Positions 1 to 8,500 of a stretch of DNA of 64,000 nucleotides are shown in pieces. How positions within the stretch are numbered: the first letter of the stretch is position 1; every line of letters starts with the position of its first letter. The notes below the pieces were generated by a model that was not told the DNA's origin, did no database searches, and saw nothing but the letters and a program-made list of their open reading frames with translations. Origin of the DNA: Nitrospiraceae bacterium (GTDB taxonomy: Bacteria > Nitrospirota > Nitrospiria > Nitrospirales > UBA8639); NCBI GenBank assembly GCA_020632595.1, contig JACKFF010000001.1, positions 558,001 through 622,000 on the forward strand. The letters run 5' to 3'. The position numbers and the translations under genes were made by a program.

Positions 1-753
1 GATCACCGCACCGGCCATCATCAGTTCGACATCCTGCACATGCTCCCGTGACAAAGAGGCCAGCGCAATCGGCAGAGTATACTTGTCGCTATCGGTCAGG
101 ACGATCAGCGGCCATAAAAAATCATTCCATGCAGCCATAAAAGTAAACAGCCCCAGTGTAATCAGAATGGGTGTCAGTAGCGGCACCACAACCGAACGGA
201 AAATGCGTAGTTCACTGGCCCCTTCAATTCGGGCCGACTCGATCAGTTCCGTCGGAATGGACAAGGCATACTGCCGTACCAGGAATATACCAAATATGCT
301 GGCCACAAAGGGGATCAGCACACCGATCCAGCTATTCACCAACCCCATCCCTTTCAACATCAAAAACAACGGAATCATGGACACCTGGGCCGGAATCACC
401 AGGGCACTCAACAGCCCGCGGAACAACAGGTGTCGCCCCTTGAACTCCAGTTTGGCAAACGCATATCCGGCAGCCACATTGAACGTCAGTGACAACAGGG
501 TAGCCGCCGTCGCGACAAACAAAGAATTCAAGAAGTTCCTTCCCATGCTGGAATATTCAAAGAGCTTAATATAATTGGCGAGGGTCGGATGCTCCGGCAA
601 CAGCGGCGGCGGAAAATTGCTGGCCTCTCCCGGAGCCATAAAGGACACACTCAACATCCACAGCAACGGGATCAGGGAAAACGCGGCCAGAAACGACAAG
701 CCGACATTCACCCCTGACCCTCGGCACAGATGTCTCACCGACTTACCGATCAT
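1..753 (-). CDS. Carbohydrate ABC transporter permease, MalG/UgpE type (3' end cut by window)
   Basis: Inner-membrane permease of a binding-protein-dependent sugar importer. The frame is open from an ATG at 753 to the window edge (251 codons seen; the family is about 270-280), so only the last residues are missing. A GGAGGC sequence lies 11 bases before the ATG. Several hydrophobic segments are visible, and the cytoplasmic EAA loop that contacts the ATPase is recognisable as ESARIEGAS followed by VVVPLLTP. The ending (LTDSDKYTLPIAL, then MMAGAVI) is typical of MalG relatives. It lies downstream of the MalF-like gene and is separated from it by one copy of the dispersed repeat. No ATPase gene is in view; it may lie to the left or elsewhere. 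Confidence 0.9.
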   Translation of the reverse strand, partial: MIGKSVRHLCRGSGVNVGLSFLAAFSLIPLLWMLSVSFMAPGEASNFPPPLLPEHPTLANYIKLFEYSSMGRNFLNSLFVATAATLLSLTFNVAAGYAFAKLEFKGRHLLFRGLLSALVIPAQVSMIPLFLMLKGMGLVNSWIGVLIPFVASIFGIFLVRQYALSIPTELIESARIEGASELRIFRSVVVPLLTPILITLGLFTFMAAWNDFLWPLIVLTDSDKYTLPIALASLSREHVQDVELMMAGAVI

Positions 754-814
754 TCAGAACTTATGCCTCCACACTATTTATATGCATCCCTGAAAGTTTT
801 GACTCTCCTGCTCC

Positions 815-1006
815 GACGCCTGCCGGCTGGCCCAAGGGAGGGACGCTCTTATCCCTGGCGGACCTTGTTTGAGCCCGGCGAGTTGGGCCGCCCTCCGCAA
901 GTTTGCGTCCCTCCCCTCTCATAAGGCCAGACGGGGCGTCACTGGTTTTGGCCACTTTTGCCGAAACAAAAGTGGCTCGGCTGCCGGGCCGAAACCCGGC
1001 AACACA
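815..1006. repeat. Dispersed intergenic repeat family 1, copy A
   Basis: About 190 bases lying between the two permease genes. It has the same order of blocks as the copies near 2,780, 3,245 and 3,565: GCCTGCCGGCTGGCCCAAGG, a purine/pyrimidine alternating middle (GACGCTCT, CGGACCTTGTT, GAGTTGG), then TTGCCGAAACAAAAGTGGC and CGAAACCCGGCAAC. The 3' part contains an inverted repeat (GCCACTTTTG/CAAAAGTGGC). Open frames across it look like shadows of the repeat, not genes. Confidence 0.8.
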
Positions 1007-1019
1007 GAATGAACCAAAC

Positions 1020-1955
1020 TCACACTCCACTTCCATACCTGCGCATCACCACAAGCTGGCCAATTGCCGCCACAATCATAAAAACAAAAAGAATAAAGGC
1101 CACAGCGGATGCCGAGCCCAGGCTCCACCATTTAAACCCTTCTTCATACATTAGATAAATAATGCTGAGCGTACTCTGGACGGGTCCGCCCTGTGTCATC
1201 ACATAGGGTTCGGCAAACAATTGGAAATATCCGGCCATGGTCAGTACCCCGACGAGAAACAGTGAAGGAATAAGGGAAGGCAAGGTGACATGAAAAAAAC
1301 GCTGAAGGGCATTGGCCCCGTCAATCCGTGCGGCCTCATACAAATCGCCGGGTATCGCCTGGAGGCCCGCCAGGAGAATGATCATATTGTAGCCAAAGTT
1401 TTTCCAGACCGCGAAAAGAATGATGGACGGCATGGAAAAATGTGGATCCCCCAGCCAGTCCACAACGGGAAGGCCCAACCAATCGAGAGAATAATTGATC
1501 AAGCCATAACGGGTATGCAGAAGATATCGCCAGATCACCGCCACCGCCACAATGGTCGTCACCACCGGCGCAAACAGGGCCGTCCTGAAGAACCCCTTGA
1601 AGCGCACCATCTGCCCGTTCAGCAATAGGGCCCCCGCCAGCGACACGAACACCGAGAGGGGCGCACCGACCAGCACGAAATACAGCGTATTACCCAGGGC
1701 CTGCCAGAATAGCGGCCGTTGCAACAGTTCAATATAGTTTTGGAAACCCACGAATCGCAGGTTGGACAGGTCGGCCAGGGCATAAATATCAAAATCCGTC
1801 AGACTGAGAGCAAACGCCGCCAGCACCGGCAGAAAGAAAAAGACGCCTATGATCGCCAGCGCCGGCCCGGCAAACAGCCAGCCTGCCACAGACGATTTCA
1901 CGATCCTGCTCTTCCTTCCCACGCTCTGTAGAGAGAGGATTCCACTATTCGCCAA
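1020..1955 (-). CDS. Carbohydrate ABC transporter permease, MalF/UgpA type
   Basis: First permease of the sugar importer, about 311 residues. After a short basic N-terminus there are about six membrane segments. The EAA loop reads EAARIDGANALQRFFHVTLP, as expected for the site that docks on the ATPase. A TTG at 1955 is the outermost start in this frame; GTG codons further in (for example before KSSVAGWLF) are alternatives, because no strong ribosome site stands before the TTG. It ends with TGA at 1020, directly beside repeat copy A. The substrate cannot be read from sequence; the nearest well-known relatives move maltose, glycerol-3-phosphate or similar solutes. Confidence 0.9.
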   Translation of the reverse strand: MANSGILSLQSVGRKSRIVKSSVAGWLFAGPALAIIGVFFFLPVLAAFALSLTDFDIYALADLSNLRFVGFQNYIELLQRPLFWQALGNTLYFVLVGAPLSVFVSLAGALLLNGQMVRFKGFFRTALFAPVVTTIVAVAVIWRYLLHTRYGLINYSLDWLGLPVVDWLGDPHFSMPSIILFAVWKNFGYNMIILLAGLQAIPGDLYEAARIDGANALQRFFHVTLPSLIPSLFLVGVLTMAGYFQLFAEPYVMTQGGPVQSTLSIIYLMYEEGFKWWSLGSASAVAFILFVFMIVAAIGQLVVMRRYGSGV

Positions 1956-2169
1956 AATATTGAATGGAAGATGATGCCTGGAAATTTAGAGGACTATCGG
2001 GGGAAGAATAGAACTCAAGCTTCGGTCAATTCTATTGCAATGGCAATGGACAATCAACGCACACGAGTGTGTGGCTCCTCAAAAACCGCGTCCACGGAAA
2101 CTCGATCAAAGATGATTTCTTCCGAAGGAGCCAAATGCCTGTGGCGGACCAGGTGGAGGCCCTTAGATA

Positions 2170-2415
2170 TTACGTGTCTTCGCTTGTGAGAGGTTTCCAT
2201 CGCGCCTGAATCGTATCGGCAGAAAGGTCGGCTCCACAGGCCCACTCAACAAAATATCCCCCGTTGCGAATTTGCTCAAATGTGTTTCGATCCTTTAACG
2301 GAGCCAACGCTTCTGATTCAAGGTAGGGTGTAATGTCAAACAGGCCGGCTTGCCCATCATCAGCCTTGATGTATAGGAGGTGATCGTCTTTTGGAATAAC
2401 TTCTGTAATTTTCCC
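2170..2415 (-). pseudogene. DUF2442 domain protein lacking a standard start codon
   Basis: An 80-codon open frame that reads KITEVIPKDDHLLYIKADDG, then GLFDITPYLES and WACGADLSADTIQARWKP, a complete-looking DUF2442 domain. Family members usually begin M-K-I; here the codon at that place is GGG and the frame is closed just upstream by TAA and TGA. No ATG, GTG or TTG occurs before the domain begins, so translation would need an ATT start or reinitiation after the overlapping DUF433 stop. DUF2442 genes are often found beside toxin-antitoxin-like genes. A second, more decayed copy of the same gene lies at 13,860-14,110. Confidence 0.6.
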
Positions 2416-2418
2416 TTA

Positions 2419-2649
2419 TCAACCCTTCGAAGTAAGCGGCAACTCTCGTTCGCGGACCGCCTCAGCCGCATATTTCAAGGCTTCGCGGATATCCTCCGAG
2501 CACAGATCAGGATAGGACTTCAATATCTCTTCCGTGCTCATGCCGTCTGCTATCATCGCCACAATAGTAGCGACTGGAATCCGGAGGCCCCGAATGCATG
2601 GCACGCCATCCATCTGGTGGGTATTAACGGTGATTCGTGTAAATTTCAT
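2419..2649 (-). CDS. DUF433 family protein (antitoxin-like)
   Basis: A 76-residue protein matching the DUF433 pattern: MDGVPCIRGLRIPVATIVAM, then MSTEEILKSYPDL and IREALKYAAE. DUF433 proteins are small winged-helix-like proteins, many of which act as antitoxins beside PIN-like (DUF5615) toxins. No DUF5615 gene follows here; the next frame is the DUF2442 remnant three bases on. A GGAAGAG element precedes the ATG. It sits between the MalF-like and binding-protein genes on the same strand, so it may be an insertion into the transporter locus. Function here is inferred only. Confidence 0.75.
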   Translation of the reverse strand: MKFTRITVNTHQMDGVPCIRGLRIPVATIVAMIADGMSTEEILKSYPDLCSEDIREALKYAAEAVRERELPLTSKG

Positions 2650-2722
2650 AAGCTATTTTCTCTTCCTGCCATTGTAAACCAACAGTCGGTCCTGGACAAT
2701 CATAAGCTCAGGGATTCATCCA

Positions 2723-3756
2723 TAGTGATTCTAATTAATTTCCAAATTCTTCTTTGTCTGTGTGTTGTCTCCCCATTGACTGACGCCTGCCGTTCGGTCC
2801 ATGGGTCGGACGCTCTCATGAACCGGCGGACTTTGTTTGAACCCTTCAAAAACTCAGGGCAGGCTCCGCGAGTTGGTCCACTATAATTAAGGGGCACATA
2901 GTTTCGACAGTCTCTCTTGGCCTTGTGGTGTGACCGAGCAGTGCAGCCGACACCGGAGAAAAGTCGCGCATTGTTTGAGCGCAGCGAGTTTGCGCGACGC
3001 CGGAGTCGGCGAACCGCGCAGGGAACCCGAAGGGCCACACCACGGCCAACCTGGTTTTGGGTCCTTTTGCCGAAACAAAAGGACCTCGCCACCCGGGGCG
3101 AAACCCGGCAACATAGAAAACCTCGTCGCAACGAGATTTCCAGCCACCAGTGCAATGCGCTCTCATCCCAACACGTTCGTACGATAGTGATTCCGATTCA
3201 TTTCCAAAGGCTTCTATATCTGTGTGCCCTCCTCGGCGCTGCGGTGACGCCTGCCGGCTGGCCCAAGGGAGGGACGCTCTCATCCCCAGGCGGACCTTGT
3301 TCGAGCCCGGCGAGTTGGTCCGCCCTCCGCAAACTTGCGTCCCGCCCCTCTTTTGAAGTCAGACGGGGCGTCACTGGTTTTGGCTACTTTTGCCGAAACA
3401 AAAGTGGCTCGCCTGCCGGGGCGAAACCCGGCAACACCAAAAAGCGCATGAACACGAGAGTGAGGAATATCAGTGCCATGCGTTCTCATCACAGACTCTT
3501 TTTACTATGGTGACTCCAATTAATTTCCAAAGCCTTCTATGTCTATGTGCCTGTTGCCGTTGACTGACGCCTGCCGTCCGGTCCTTGGGTCGGACGCTCT
3601 TATGAACGGGCGGACTTTGTTTGAGCCCTACGAGTTAGGCCACCCTCCTCAAGCTCGCGTCCGTCCCATCTGATAAGACCGGACGGGGCGTTAATGGTTT
3701 TGGCCACTTTTGCCGAAACAAAAGTGGCTCGCCTGCCGGGCCGAAACCCAGCAAAC
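2723..3756. repeat. Tandem array of dispersed repeat family 1 (copies B, C, D)
   Basis: Three consecutive units fill the gap between DUF433 and the binding-protein gene. Each starts with a short leader (GTGATTC... then AATTTCCAAA..CTTCT near 2,726, 3,185 and 3,509), followed by GACGCCTGCC, the GGACGCTCT/CGGAC..TTGTT/GAGTT middle, and TTTGCCGAAACAAAAG plus a GGCGAAACCCGGCAAC-like end. Links between units also match (CAGTGC.ATGCG.TCTCATC at about 3,147 and 3,473). Copy B has a diverged, longer middle containing a different inverted segment around 2,930-3,050. No credible gene lies in this stretch. Confidence 0.8.
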
Positions 3757-3778
3757 ATCAAACTTACCACAAACAACT

Positions 3779-5098
3779 TCACGCCCCCTCTCCCCCATCC
3801 CGCGCCAGCATCCAACGACGTTTCTCCAGAATGCGATCGATCCGGCTATCCAGTTCACGCGCCGCCTCCGCAGCCGTCCATTTCTCATGCACCGCACGCT
3901 CCGTTACCACGCGTAATTCTTGCACGATGCGTTCCCACTCAGGGATTTTCGGTGCCGGTAATGCGCGCTCAAGCTGCTCCCTGAAGGCCACGAGATACGG
4001 ATCTGATTCAAGCCGCTCTCCACGCCAGCTTGACCGCCGCGGCGGCAGATTGCCGCTGATCTCGTAAAACTGCTGCTGAATTTCGGGACGGGACAGGAAT
4101 TCCACCAGCCGGAATGCCGCATCTTTATGTTCTGAATGTTTAAACACCACCAGACTGGAACCGCCTGCTGTCGAGGCACCCGGACCCGAAGGCCCCGGCA
4201 AGATGGCCGTCATCCAATCATCCTGCAGATCGGCAGGCAACCGGCGGCGAAATTCGCCAATATTCCACGGCCCGGTCAGATAAAAGGTAAAGTGCCCGCG
4301 TGCAAACTCATCCCACACATTGGCAATGTCGGTTTCACTGGAAGGCGGTGCCAGACCCTTGCGGAAAAAGTCGAGATAAAAATCAAGGGCAGCCACCAGC
4401 TCAGGGCTGGAAAAATTGCCATACCGATTCCCGTCCCGCAGCAACGGCACCCCTTGCTGAAGAGCAAGGGACACTTGCATCTCATATTCATTCAGTGGCA
4501 CATAAAAGGCAAAATTGTCTTTTCCAACATGGTGCTTCACGGCCGTGGCGGCCTGCATCCACTCAGCCCAGTCACGTGGAGGGCGAACAATCCCGGCAGC
4601 TCTGAGAATATCCTGGCGGTAAAAGAGGAGCCTCGTATCCACATACCAGGGCACCCCATATAAGGTATCGCCAACGACGTTCGTCGCCCAGATCCCCGGA
4701 AAATAATCCTCTTCCTTAATCACGGAAGAAGCCTCTGCCAGCTCGTTCAGCCCGGCAACGGCATCCAGCGCCGCAAACTCCGCGATCCAGGTATTGCCCA
4801 TCTGGGCGACATCAGGCAGGGCATCTCCCGCAAAGGCCGTCAACAGTTTTTCATGAGCCGAGGTCCAGGGAATCTGCTGGACAATGACACGAATCCCCGG
4901 ATTCTCGCGTTCAAACTTTTTAAGCACCTCAGGAACAATCTCCCCTTCACGACCCATCGCCCAGAACTTAATTTCCAGAATATCATCCTGACCGCTCCCG
5001 CTTGTGCATCCGGCAAACAATGCAGCCAACAGAACGAAGACAACCACAAACATCCCCGCTGTTTTTTCTCTCCATATTTTTTCCCAAACTATTGCCAT
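3779..5098 (-). CDS. Sugar ABC transporter substrate-binding lipoprotein (UgpB/MalE-like)
   Basis: About 440 residues with a signal peptide and a lipobox (LLAALFAGC), so the mature protein should be lipid-anchored in the periplasm. The following LEIKFWAMGREGEIVPEVLK and FERENPGIRVIVQQIPWTS are typical of cluster-1 extracellular solute-binding proteins. The middle shows DVAQMGNTWIAEF, GVPWYVDTRLLFYR and the late FYLTGPWNIGEF. I start at the ATG giving MAIVWEKIW; an upstream ATG at 5140 adds 14 residues ahead of the signal peptide and is less likely. It is the upstream gene of the transporter, separated from the MalF-like gene by about 1.8 kb of repeats and DUF433/DUF2442. Confidence 0.88.
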   Translation of the reverse strand: MAIVWEKIWREKTAGMFVVVFVLLAALFAGCTSGSGQDDILEIKFWAMGREGEIVPEVLKKFERENPGIRVIVQQIPWTSAHEKLLTAFAGDALPDVAQMGNTWIAEFAALDAVAGLNELAEASSVIKEEDYFPGIWATNVVGDTLYGVPWYVDTRLLFYRQDILRAAGIVRPPRDWAEWMQAATAVKHHVGKDNFAFYVPLNEYEMQVSLALQQGVPLLRDGNRYGNFSSPELVAALDFYLDFFRKGLAPPSSETDIANVWDEFARGHFTFYLTGPWNIGEFRRRLPADLQDDWMTAILPGPSGPGASTAGGSSLVVFKHSEHKDAAFRLVEFLSRPEIQQQFYEISGNLPPRRSSWRGERLESDPYLVAFREQLERALPAPKIPEWERIVQELRVVTERAVHEKWTAAEAARELDSRIDRILEKRRWMLARDGGEGA

Positions 5099-5140
5099 AC
5101 TGTACAATCTGCTTTCTGAATGAGCGATAGGCTTCGGCAT

Positions 5141-5572
5141 CAGCCGTAAAACCAGCGATTGGCGGGATATGACGTAGCCTTACACATGGCACAGTATTGT
5201 CAAGATGATGGGGGTTTACCTAACGGGGGAAATCAATACCAAAACGCCCGGCTACTGGGGGCAAGCAACCATGATGGCTGGTGAACGACAAATTGCAGTG
5301 TGCTGATGCAACTCATCGTATTCCCAATTCCTCAGCGACCTGCACAGTTGAGCATACCATTTTGGGCTCTCGTCTGGAATATGAACGAAAGTTCCAAAGA
5401 GCGGACCCTTCCCGCTACCACTTTCTATCGGGGAGTAACTTTAGGCCACAACTGGCTGTTAGACAAGGGAGCTTACAGAAACTATGCGCTAGTAAGGTGG
5501 GCCCCATACAGCCAACCACTAAAAAACAATGGGCCTAGTACAGGGCAGCCCATTTCCAAAACAAACCATTTC
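5141..5572. other. Gene-free stretch between transporter and DUF4365 gene
   Basis: About 430 bases without a convincing gene. Plus-strand frames of 85 and 93 codons overlap one another and show no recognisable motif or ribosome site. The stretch marks the change from GC-richer sequence to the AT-rich DUF4365 gene. Confidence 0.5.
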
Positions 5573-8500
5573 TTAGTTTAATCTACGGGCAAGATCACGA
5601 AACCTATCTTCCAAAATTTCCCGATCTTCATTCCCTTGCGGAAATTCGAGGGTGAGATTTACAAAACAAGTTACCCTCTGGGTTGTATTTTTTAGGCATA
5701 TATCCTTGTTTGCGATTTCAATAATTTTTTCTGGAATTAAGGTAAATTTAATTTTCTGTTGTTTTGAGTAGTGGTCCCGAAACAACCGCGCACAGCACTC
5801 ATTGATTGCTAACCAAGCCTCGTATGCTTTACTTTGCTCGCCGATTCTGTGACATTTCCAAAGAAAGGATGCCCACAGGGTGGCGGCCATTTGTTCCGGC
5901 TCGTCAGGAACACTAGACAAAACCCCACCGATAGTTCGCCAAATGGTTAACTTACCACTTATGACTTCCATACATTCTGGAAGCACCTGATTTGGAACAT
6001 TAGGATCCAATATAATTTTCACCCACCATTCGACTGCTACGAAGTAAAGCGAAATAATGTCAACAGAGGTATCTCCGAATTGGCGAAGAAAAACCCCCAA
6101 TACGGAATGTTCTGATAGTGTTTGACTGTTGGGAATATCAGAATGTTGAAGCAAAATTTCTTTCAATAAAAAAGACAGATTTTCAGAAGAGAATGGAATA
6201 TGTTTAAAATTTTTTGCAATCATTTTTGCCATCAATTCAATAGCTCGGCCTTCGGGTATTTCACCGGATTGTTTCAAGTGGGTTAAAAACCCCAATGAAC
6301 CTAAACATTGAATTTCAAAATGCCTACTTAATTCACCCCTTAAAATCCCTTCGTCAGTATAAAGGGGACAGCTCAGTTTTTGTGCCAAAGAAATAGACTC
6401 CCCAATTCCATCTCCAAAGAAATTATGCAACGGGCGTTTTGTTTTATCAGAAACATTAAAAGGCTTTCCGTTTTCCCTTTCATGTTCTTGGGCATCTACA
6501 GGAGGGGGAGCAGTTCGTATCCTTATTTGACTAAGGTGAGCCAGCCTCCATTGATGAATTTTTTGGGCTAAAGGGTGAGGACATACAGGATCTAAAAACC
6601 CCTTATCCACAAGATTTCGGGTTTCACGCACTAAGAAAATCTGCTGAAATTTTTCTGTCAACAAATTAAGCAAATCAAATTCTGCTAGGGTCAATAACCC
6701 CGTAATATCAATACAAATTTTATTGGTGGATTGGGCAACTCTAACTTCGTCTTCCATCCTATTTTCATTACCCCAAATATGAATGGCATAAGCGAATTCA
6801 TCAGATTCGGTACATAGTTCCCAGAACCAAAACAACGATTTTGTTTCCAGAAATATTTGACGTCTAATAAATAAAGGAAGAATTTGATCTCGAGCGGATA
6901 ACCGCAATGATGTGGTTGATAATTCATAGGGCAGGGACAGAGCGACCATATCTGAAAGAATATTATTAATATGTTTTTGAAATGATTCTCCCTCACTCCA
7001 TTGAATTCGCCTAAAAGAAGGGTGGTGAGGGTGGGCATTTACAAATGTATCAATTCTAACATGTGTTTCTTTAAGCCATTTTTTTATTTCCAAATCGTTT
7101 TCATCTAAGCCTTTGGGGCACATCATCACCATCATAAAAAACTGAACTTCCTTTTCAATATCGCCTTGAGTGTTTTCTCCGAACTTCATGGCATGACGTA
7201 AAATTATTTTGGGTTGATCTCCACGTCTTTTCTTTAAAACGTATAATTGGCAATGAATTTTGCACAATTCTTTTGAGTCAGTCGTCCTGTCCTTTGCAAG
7301 CTCGAATAATTTAATTGCATTGTCCTCCTTACCTATATCTCTAGCTAAACGCGCTCCTTCAAGAAGGCTGGAATAGGTTTTTTCTTTCTTTATGTATTCT
7401 TGAACACAATTGTATGCACCCAGTTCATCTCCCAGACTTAATAAAACGTTTGCTTGCATAAATAAAAAACGGTCGTCTTCTGGATAACGACCAATAGCCT
7501 GCCTACTTGCCTCGGCGGCTTTTTCGGGCTCACCTAACAAAAGGTATCCCTTAATAAGCCATAAATATTGCTCCGGGGCCAGTTGGTTTTGTATAGAAAT
7601 ATGCTCATTTACCTTTACAACCTCTTCAGCAGTCATTGCATTTGGACTACCCAAATGGCAGGAGTATCGTGTTAATAGATTAAAGTCATCTGGATATTGA
7701 AAAATCCCAGAAAGATAAACTTCTGAAGCTTTATCCTTATCCCCAAATGCTCGGCTAACCACTTCTGCTTCAGCAGTGATACTTTCGACAACAAAATTAT
7801 TATCGTTCTTTAGTATTTGCACTTGTTCAAAGGCTCTTGCTGTCTCTCCAAGTTCGGCAAAAGCCATTGCAGCAAGGGTACGAGAAAGGCCCTCTTCTTC
7901 GTTATCTTGAAATCCCTCATCTTGGCGCATTTCTATTGTTTCAAGGAGACTTTCAAATTCCTCCGCTACTAAGAGTGCAAGAATTAAATTTTTATAAACG
8001 GTTGAGTTTTTCTTGTCCCCTCTGTGTTGCTTTTTGAGGTAGGGAATAGCTTTAGAGGACTGTCCCTTAAAAACATAAAGGCCAGCGAGCGCTTTTTGTA
8101 TTTCCTTATTATCTTGATGTTTCTCTAAAAATTGTTTGCAAAAATCCTCCGCTTTTTCGGTTTTTTCTAACATACAGGCCACATTAGAAAAATTTCCGAT
8201 TGCTGGCGCTGAAGTTAATGGAAAACCACTTATGGAATATTCGGTGAGGGCTTTTAGATATGAATTATAGGAATTATAAAGTTGATTTAAGTCTAGGATT
8301 TTCGTTCTAAAATTCAAGCGTATAGATTCATTTACTTTCGCTGTCTTACCTAGGGCCATTAAAAGTTGAACAAGTCCTTTAAGGCTCAGAAGCCAAGGAT
8401 TAATCAAGCAATCTAATGTTTCAGCTTCCTCAATTGTAGAGAGGGCTTTTGTATTTTCTCCGGCGTCCTTATAAATTTCGGCTAAACACAAACGTGTCGA

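Noticed and set aside
761..3900. Open frames translating to FVSAKVAKT-type proteins at several places
   Set aside because: They are the same strand of the dispersed repeat read through; no ribosome sites, and they occur only inside repeat copies.
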